Assembly (NCBI GenBank): GCA_903873295.1
Contig: CAIQNV010000156.1
Location: 1 to 64,000, forward strand
Source of the DNA: an uncultured Elusimicrobia bacterium
Lineage (GTDB): Bacteria > Elusimicrobiota > Elusimicrobia > Elusimicrobiales > UBA9959
DNA length: 64,000 bases
Direction of reading: 5' to 3'
The position numbers were made by a program, and so were the translations under genes. The notes under the pieces are model-generated. The model saw nothing but the letters and a program-made list of their open reading frames with translations, ran no database searches and had not been told where the DNA came from. This document shows, in pieces, positions 59,692 through 64,000 of the stretch (position 1 is the first letter of the stretch; every line of letters starts with the position of its first letter).

Positions 59692-60540
59692 ATGACTATT
59701 ATAGAAAAATCGGGGCGGCGCCAGGCGTTTTACGGCAGGCAGGAGGCTCGGGCTAAAGGTTTGGCGGAAACCGCGGATAATCAGAGTGAGCCCTGTTCTT
59801 CTGCGGGCTGCTCATTCAAGCGCGGGCGCGGCGGAGCGGCCGCGCGAAATATCGGGGGGGGGAAAATTAAATTATTCTGCATTGTGTTCGGCGTTAGCGC
59901 GGCGGCCTTGCCCGCCGCTGCCGCGGGCGGCGGCCCTTGGCCGCCGGGATTCTCCATCGAAACGCCCGTTTCAGCTGTGCCGGAGCCCGGGGCGCCGGCT
60001 GAAGTCATTACACCTGCTGTATTTAAAAGTGAAGGCCCTAAGCTAGGCGCGCGGGCAGGCGGGGCGTGCATGCCGCATGACGGGCTCAACTATTCCGCGG
60101 CCGAAGAGATGCTTATAAAGGAATTCGGCGTGGTGGGTATAGGCCTGAGTATCCCGGAAGCGGAGGACATAGCGCAGACGCAAGAGAACGCCAACCGGCG
60201 CTACTTTGACCAGGCGGTCCTCCTTATGATGAATAGTTTTTTTGACGATTATGCGGATCCCGCAAGTCCGCTTTCTGCGATCCTCGCCGCCTTGGGCGCT
60301 TCAGCCGCAGAACCCTCTAAGCAGGATCTGACCGCGGCAAAGCGTAAACTTCTGCAGCTTATGAACATGCCGGGCTCAATGCTGCGGCTGGTGCGCGCGA
60401 GCGGCGCCGAGCAGCCCGCCCGGGGCGAGAGGGTGAAAAAGAACTGGATCGTCCAGCTCCGCCTGGATCATTACGTCCGCTTCTACCGGGCCATAGGCGA
60501 CCGCCTGGGAAAGACGCCCGTTTACAACTACGGCTCCTGA
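59692..60540 (+). CDS. secreted hypothetical protein, start uncertain
   Basis: The frame from 59692 gives 282 residues, but an apparent signal peptide lies internally (KLFCIVFGVSAAALPAAAAGG, from about residue 59). A natural start would be near 59860, where a run of nine G is followed by AAA-ATT. No ATG, GTG or TTG fits there, so an ATT start or a homopolymer sequencing error is possible. The mature region has a Pro-rich linker and a helical domain (NRRYFDQAVLLMMNSFFDDY; RLDHYVRFYRAIGDRLGKT). No family is recognised. Confidence 0.5.
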   Translation: MTIIEKSGRRQAFYGRQEARAKGLAETADNQSEPCSSAGCSFKRGRGGAAARNIGGGKIKLFCIVFGVSAAALPAAAAGGGPWPPGFSIETPVSAVPEPGAPAEVITPAVFKSEGPKLGARAGGACMPHDGLNYSAAEEMLIKEFGVVGIGLSIPEAEDIAQTQENANRRYFDQAVLLMMNSFFDDYADPASPLSAILAALGASAAEPSKQDLTAAKRKLLQLMNMPGSMLRLVRASGAEQPARGERVKKNWIVQLRLDHYVRFYRAIGDRLGKTPVYNYGS

Positions 60541-60691
60541 CCGGAGCTGGTCTCCTGCCGCCGCCGGGAATAACGATAACCGTTCTTAGGTTTCCTGCAA
60601 ATCAAATATAGCGGCCGCCAGGAGGAGAAAGTGTCCTGCTTTTACCGGAACTCTCGCTGGCGAAGTATTGTTTGGGGAAATCATAAACACT

Positions 60692-60724
60692 GGTGTCCGG
60701 GTTCTAAAGCTATTCCCGGACACC
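60692..60724. terminator. inverted repeat between convergent genes
   Basis: GGTGTCCGGG (60692-60701) and CCCGGACACC (60715-60724) form a perfect 10-bp stem with a 13-base loop. It lies between two convergent hypothetical genes. No T-run follows, so it is a candidate bidirectional terminator only. Confidence 0.45.
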
Positions 60725-60759
60725 GGGGCGGGAAAGAACCGGACTCCCCTCTCGGGGGG

Positions 60760-61632
60760 TCAGAGGCCGGCTGGGGCTTCGGTCACGTATTTCAGCGGAG
60801 GGATGGCGCCTATGCGCAGGCTCTTAACAATGGCCGCGAATTGCGGGTAGTATTCCTTGTAATGCTCGTCGCTGCACATAAAACTTACGGTGCACGCAAT
60901 GTTCCCTTTGGGGTTCGGCAGGAAAATGGTTTCTTCCGAATAGGTACGGTCCATGACCGTCCTGGAACCCTTGTACTGTTTCCCTTCGGCGCGCAGCGCG
61001 GTCTCCATGGGTTTCAGCGCTACGCCGCGCCTTGTAAGGATGTTCGCCAACGCCTCGATGATATTATCGTCGAACGTGGTTTTTATCCGCTGGGCCGTGA
61101 CGGCGACAGCTACGGGGACGGGGTCCCCCGCGAGTTTGCCCACGTTAATGCCCAAAAAAGCGAAGGTCATCTGGCCGGGGGCTCCGGCGAAATGGTCCTC
61201 GACGGTGAATTCGGCGGGATAGCTTAGCTCGAACTGGAGCTGGCGGTTGCGGTACACTACCGTGCCTTTCTGCTCGTGCCGCACGAACGGGACCTGGCTG
61301 TTAAGGCTGTTTATGTCCATAAGGCGCGTCATGCTGAGGCTGATGGCGTACTGCAGGGTCTGGAGTTTTTTTGTGTCGGGCGGGAGGTCCAGGATCTCCG
61401 TGCCCATGAAGATAGCGTCGCTCTTCTGGCCGCCGCCCAGCAGCGTGCCGAATTTGTTGTAGTAATAATCCACGTTCTCCACAGAGGCGTGCGGGCGCCC
61501 GCTCAGCGGGGCGGTGGCGGCGTCGGTCAGGATGGCGCCTTCCTGGTCGACCATATACCGGTTGCCCTGGGAATCCGTAACCTGTTTCATGTTAGCGGCC
61601 GCAAAAGCCGGGCCTGCCCCGCACAGGCACAA
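60760..61632 (-). CDS. secreted hypothetical protein, N-terminus uncertain
   Basis: The frame reads 290 residues from a TTG. The residues just upstream (FFLALCLCGAGPAFA) complete a signal peptide but are followed within a few codons by a stop, with no standard start. A run of seven A at 61639-61645 may hide a frameshift. The protein has beta-rich segments (GTVVYRNRQLQFELSYPAEFTVE) and CTVSFMCSDEHYKEY near the end. It may have a lipocalin-like or PsbP/LpqN-like fold, but no family is recognised. Confidence 0.55.
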   Translation of the reverse strand: MCLCGAGPAFAAANMKQVTDSQGNRYMVDQEGAILTDAATAPLSGRPHASVENVDYYYNKFGTLLGGGQKSDAIFMGTEILDLPPDTKKLQTLQYAISLSMTRLMDINSLNSQVPFVRHEQKGTVVYRNRQLQFELSYPAEFTVEDHFAGAPGQMTFAFLGINVGKLAGDPVPVAVAVTAQRIKTTFDDNIIEALANILTRRGVALKPMETALRAEGKQYKGSRTVMDRTYSEETIFLPNPKGNIACTVSFMCSDEHYKEYYPQFAAIVKSLRIGAIPPLKYVTEAPAGL

Positions 61633-61829
61633 CGCTAGAAAAAAATATTAACGTATAGGTTCTCCCTATCCCTGGCTATCCGGCAGCTCACCCCTGTATT
61701 ATACGGAATTACTTCCCGCGCAGGCTATTTGCGTGCAAGTAGCACAGTAAGGGTTGTTTTCCTTTGCCGCTTTTACCATTGCAAAGCAGTATATTCGCAC
61801 TTTCACGCTATACCGTATGTGGTGAGCGG
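61633..61829. other. non-coding gap
   Basis: This gap separates the hypothetical protein from the YoeB-like toxin gene. It contains AT-rich patches but no ORF, hairpin or promoter that I can support. Confidence 0.5.
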
Positions 61830-62096
61830 TTATTCGTAATGGGTCCACATCCGTAATATCTTTACGATGTGCTCGGCTTTGTATATCTGGTAGACGAGGC
61901 GGTGTTTGATGTTAATGCGCCGAGAGTAAGCGCCGGCGAGGTCTCCCACGAGTCTTTCGTAAGGGGGGGGATTCTGGAATGGGTTAGCGCATAAAACCTC
62001 GAATAAAGCGTCTACGCGGCCGCGAAGCCCGGAGGCTTGGATCTTCTTGGCGTCTTTGCAAGCGTCCCGAGTAAAAACAAGTTCCCAATTCACCAT
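61830..62096 (-). CDS. YoeB/Txe-family mRNA interferase toxin
   Basis: The start is ATG 62096 (MVNWELVFT), which overlaps the antitoxin stop. The 88-residue protein has the family features: Lys/Arg helix (DACKDAKKIQASGLRGRVDALFEVL), NPFQNPPPYERLVGDLAGAYSRRINIKHRLVYQIY and a C-terminal HYE where the catalytic His-Tyr sits. YoeB cleaves mRNA at the ribosomal A site. The pair with the upstream YefM-like gene is a complete type II toxin-antitoxin module. Confidence 0.93.
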   Translation of the reverse strand: MVNWELVFTRDACKDAKKIQASGLRGRVDALFEVLCANPFQNPPPYERLVGDLAGAYSRRINIKHRLVYQIYKAEHIVKILRMWTHYE

Positions 62097-62332
62097 GGCA
62101 GCTTCTTTGAGCATTTGGCAACAGGGGTCTTCATGTTTTTAACAAGGGACTCGCGCATGCCAGGGACGGACAGAAGATAAAGTGTCTCCTGGATGGCTTC
62201 CCAATCTTCGGAAGAAACAAGGACCGCGGAGGCGCGGCGCCCTTTTATCTGCACCGGCCTGTGCGAAATGACAGCAGCATCGACAAGGTTGAAGAGCTGC
62301 GCGCGGGCCTGACTGGTTGTTATAGTAGTCAT
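62090..62332 (-). CDS. YefM/Phd-family antitoxin
   Basis: The start at ATG 62332 gives an 80-residue protein beginning MTTITTSQARAQLFNLVDA, the typical Phd/YefM DNA-binding and dimerisation region. VLVSSEDWEAIQETLYLLSVPGMRESL matches the toxin-binding part. It neutralises the toxin and represses the operon. The two ORFs overlap (ATGGTGA). A palindromic operator overlaps the promoter just upstream. Confidence 0.93.
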   Translation of the reverse strand: MTTITTSQARAQLFNLVDAAVISHRPVQIKGRRASAVLVSSEDWEAIQETLYLLSVPGMRESLVKNMKTPVAKCSKKLPW

Positions 62333-62338
62333 ATTACT

Positions 62339-62367
62339 ATTGTACCATATATAGTACCACTTGGCAA
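62339..62367 (-). promoter_or_regulatory. toxin-antitoxin promoter with palindromic operator
   Basis: On the minus strand TTGCCA (62362-62367) and TACAAT (62339-62344) are separated by 17 bp. The spacer holds GTACTATATATGGTAC, nearly palindromic, resembling the TGTACA-type sites bound by YefM. The -10 ends 6 bases before the antitoxin ATG, so the mRNA would be leaderless. Confidence 0.65.
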
Positions 62368-62709
62368 GGGCCTGCCCCAAGGTCGCCACTACATCGCCCG
62401 TTTCCAGCGAGCGGGGACAACTTTATCAGTGAGAGTAAAATTCATTGAAGCCTGTTTTGAGGTGAAAATCGTTAAAATCCTGGGGGTGGGCGCGGAAGTC
62501 GGGCTAACTATCCCCAGCTTGTCTAATTGGCTATTGCCCTGAAGCCAAAAGAGCTGGGCAGGCCGCCGACGGAACGCGAAAAGGCTGCCCGTCGACAGGG
62601 CCCCGAACCGGCAGCCGCCGGCATTGCAATGTCCGCCATAAACAGGTCTTTTGGCCCTTGTGTTTCGCTTATGTGCCGGTAATACTATATATAGCGGAGA
62701 GGCGGAATC
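62368..62709. other. gap without a supported gene
   Basis: Between the toxin-antitoxin promoter and the secreted hydrolase-like gene there are only short open frames without ribosome sites. An AT-rich ATACTATATATAG stretch just before 62710 may be the -10 region of that gene, which has a GGAGAGGCGG ribosome site. Confidence 0.5.
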
Positions 62710-63522
62710 ATGAAACTTATGAGGATAAAGATTTTTGGCGCGGTCTTGGCGGCGCTTTGCTCTGCCCCGTTCCGCGCTGCCATCGCCGGCGGACTCTCTT
62801 CCGACCTGAATGCTCCGGGGGCAGTAAAAGCGCTGTTCATTGATTTTGATACATCAACTGCCTTGCCGACGCCTGTGGCTGAAGCCGTGACTAAGGGGCC
62901 TGGCGCAGCTTACGCCGGCGGGGACTGCGCTCCGGTCAAAAACATCGGCTGTTATTTTAACGGCGCTCCGGCCGGGGAAAAGGCTCCCCTGCTGATCTAT
63001 TACCGCGGGTGGCTGTCCGACACCAACTATCCCGGCGGCGGACTGAACGGCGGGCATATCTCCGGCGAAGCCAATATCCTGCGCTCCGCGCGGGCCGCGC
63101 TGGACTTTTACGGACTGAAGCGGCTGGCACAGGAGAAGGGGTTGGTCGTTCTTGTGACCGGTTCCAGCGATATCAATGTCACGCGGCAGCATATCGCGGA
63201 CCTGCAGCGCGAGCTCGGTTATGTTTTCCCGGCGGTGCATGTCGCGGCACACAGCGGCGGTTACATCGGTCTTAGCGCTTCCATAGATTCTCTGGACAGG
63301 GTAGACGGCATCATCCTGTTGGACCCGTTCTATTCCGATTTTTCCGCCAAGCTCCGTCCATGGATACAGAGCGGCGCAGCCTGCGGCGGTTTCTACACGC
63401 CCCATAACAATAAACGCTACGAAGACTATTTTTTCACCCTGGGCTGCGCGGTCGAATCGCGCGCGGCCGCCTCCGACCATGAGTTCTATGTTCCGAAGTC
63501 CCTGAACAAGAATCTTCCCTAG
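62710..63522 (+). CDS. secreted alpha/beta-hydrolase-like protein
   Basis: The 270-residue protein has a signal peptide (residues 1-26, ending AIAGG). The core has LLIYYRGWLSD, a strand with VLVTGSSD, the nucleophile-elbow-like VAAHSGGYIGL and GIILLDPFYSDF with a candidate acidic residue, then HNNKRY. These resemble alpha/beta hydrolases, with Ser in the AHSGGY turn as likely nucleophile. The catalytic His would be near the C-terminus (ASDHEFYVPK). No named family is recognised. Confidence 0.65.
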   Translation: MKLMRIKIFGAVLAALCSAPFRAAIAGGLSSDLNAPGAVKALFIDFDTSTALPTPVAEAVTKGPGAAYAGGDCAPVKNIGCYFNGAPAGEKAPLLIYYRGWLSDTNYPGGGLNGGHISGEANILRSARAALDFYGLKRLAQEKGLVVLVTGSSDINVTRQHIADLQRELGYVFPAVHVAAHSGGYIGLSASIDSLDRVDGIILLDPFYSDFSAKLRPWIQSGAACGGFYTPHNNKRYEDYFFTLGCAVESRAAASDHEFYVPKSLNKNLP

Positions 63523-63543
63523 CTGATAATTTCAGTTGAAGTT

Positions 63544-63597
63544 TCCCGCCGGCAGGCCCAGGCGGGTTAGCGGGCGCTCCAGTGCCTGGGGGCGGGA
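63544..63597. terminator. large hairpin after the hydrolase-like gene
   Basis: TCCCGCC and CCCAGGC (63544-63563) pair with GCCTGGG and GGCGGGA (63584-63597) in two nested stems. It is 22 bp past the stop, but there is no T-run right after it. It may slow or end transcription. Confidence 0.4.
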
Positions 63598-63759
63598 GGC
63601 GCGGATCGGGCGGGGTTTTCTGCCAGTGCACGAATTATAAACCGCTATAATACAGTAAGATGAACCGTCTTTTGAATTTCCCGCGCACCTGGAACAGCTA
63701 AGGACAGAATACCGGAAATAAGAACGGAAAAGATCTAATAAGCAGCCGGCATAATTTTG

Positions 63760-64000
63760 ATGAACACGGAGCCACATTTTATCTTCGGCGCGCTATCCGT
63801 AGCAATGATGGTCTGTTCCCGCGCCGGCTATTTTACCGCGATCTTCCGTGGGAAAACCCGGCCGCACGTGTTCTCCTGGCTTATCTGGGGCACGATTTCC
63901 GGCATCGGCTTCGCGGCGCAGGCGGCGGAAGGCGCGGGCCCCGGCTCCTGGGCGCGCGGGTTCGGCTCCGCCACCTGTTTCCTCCTGGCGCTCCTCAGCT
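63760..64000 (+). CDS. membrane protein, N-terminal fragment (cut by window end)
   Basis: The open frame starts at ATG 63760 and runs off the right edge with 80 residues. It has hydrophobic segments IFGALSVAMMVCSRAGY and SWLIWGTISGIGFAAQ, and a CFLLALLS segment at the edge, with GKTRPHVFSWLIW between. The motif recalls a conserved hypothetical membrane family with repeated hydrophobic segments. A TATAAT at 63646-63651 is the nearest promoter-like sequence. Confidence 0.6.
   Translation, partial: MNTEPHFIFGALSVAMMVCSRAGYFTAIFRGKTRPHVFSWLIWGTISGIGFAAQAAEGAGPGSWARGFGSATCFLLALLS

Noticed and set aside
62261..62542. 93-residue plus-strand ORF beside the antitoxin
   Set aside because: It overlaps the antitoxin gene and promoter in antisense and has no ribosome site or domain.
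1..64000. tRNA, rRNA, CRISPR array, prophage or transposase
   Set aside because: No cloverleaf, rRNA-like stretch, regularly spaced short repeats or mobile-element protein was seen in any gap or frame.

Overview
The window is GC-rich bacterial chromosomal DNA from a diderm organism. It encodes apolipoprotein N-acyltransferase, a PorV/PorQ-type outer-membrane protein, a beta-barrel protein and many Sec signal peptides. Several features fit an uncultivated lineage such as Elusimicrobiota: B12-type radical SAM proteins, tandem C11 proteases, a secreted protease with a FlgD-like tail beside a PorV-like protein, and many stand-alone receiver domains. That placement is an inference from gene content; no rRNA or tRNA gene is present to test it. 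No phage, plasmid, transposase or CRISPR signal was seen.

Layout. 1-13.7 kb is a surface-polysaccharide region. A leftward group holds a methyltransferase, a Nudix hydrolase, a B12 radical SAM enzyme and a truncated B12-binding protein. A rightward group holds a split transketolase and a second radical SAM enzyme. A leftward MurJ-like flippase and glycosyltransferase follow. A rightward sugar operon then encodes an epimerase/dehydratase, a GHMP kinase, a nucleotidyltransferase and an RfbH-like PLP/Fe-S dehydrase, which suggests a nucleotide-activated deoxyheptose or other 3-deoxy sugar. 13.7-21.4 kb holds a beta-barrel/coiled-coil ClpP-like protease pair, secA with a short leader ORF, lnt and an HDAC-like deacetylase. 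21.8-32.5 kb is a signalling island: YkgJ-PAS protein, receiver and histidine-kinase proteins, a degenerate GGDEF protein and a glycosyltransferase. It contains a point where a receiver gene and a kinase gene collide with neither having a stop codon. 32.5-35.5 kb carries two C11 (clostripain-like) proteases with matching upstream elements.

35.6-42.6 kb is mostly leftward: a small secreted protein, then a unit of membrane protein, ugd, uxs, OmpR-type regulator and sensor kinase that links UDP-xylose synthesis to a two-component system, then a stand-alone receiver. 42.6-46.7 kb holds a DsbA-like/MauE-like redox operon, DUF167 and gpmI. 46.9-54.3 kb holds a TPR membrane protein, a 1541-residue M6-type protease with internal repeats, and a PorV-like protein. 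54.4-64 kb holds glnA, a rhodanese, an FAD-dependent oxidoreductase, an inosine-guanosine kinase, secreted hypothetical proteins, a YefM/YoeB toxin-antitoxin pair and a truncated membrane-protein gene at the right edge.

The most unusual signal is two families of intergenic hairpin elements, about 110-190 bp, three copies each. Their stems differ in sequence between copies but stay complementary, which is covariation of the kind expected for a conserved structure (RNA or DNA cruciform). Two of the copies lie back to back at 44.56-44.86 kb, and one sits inside the ugd-uxs operon.
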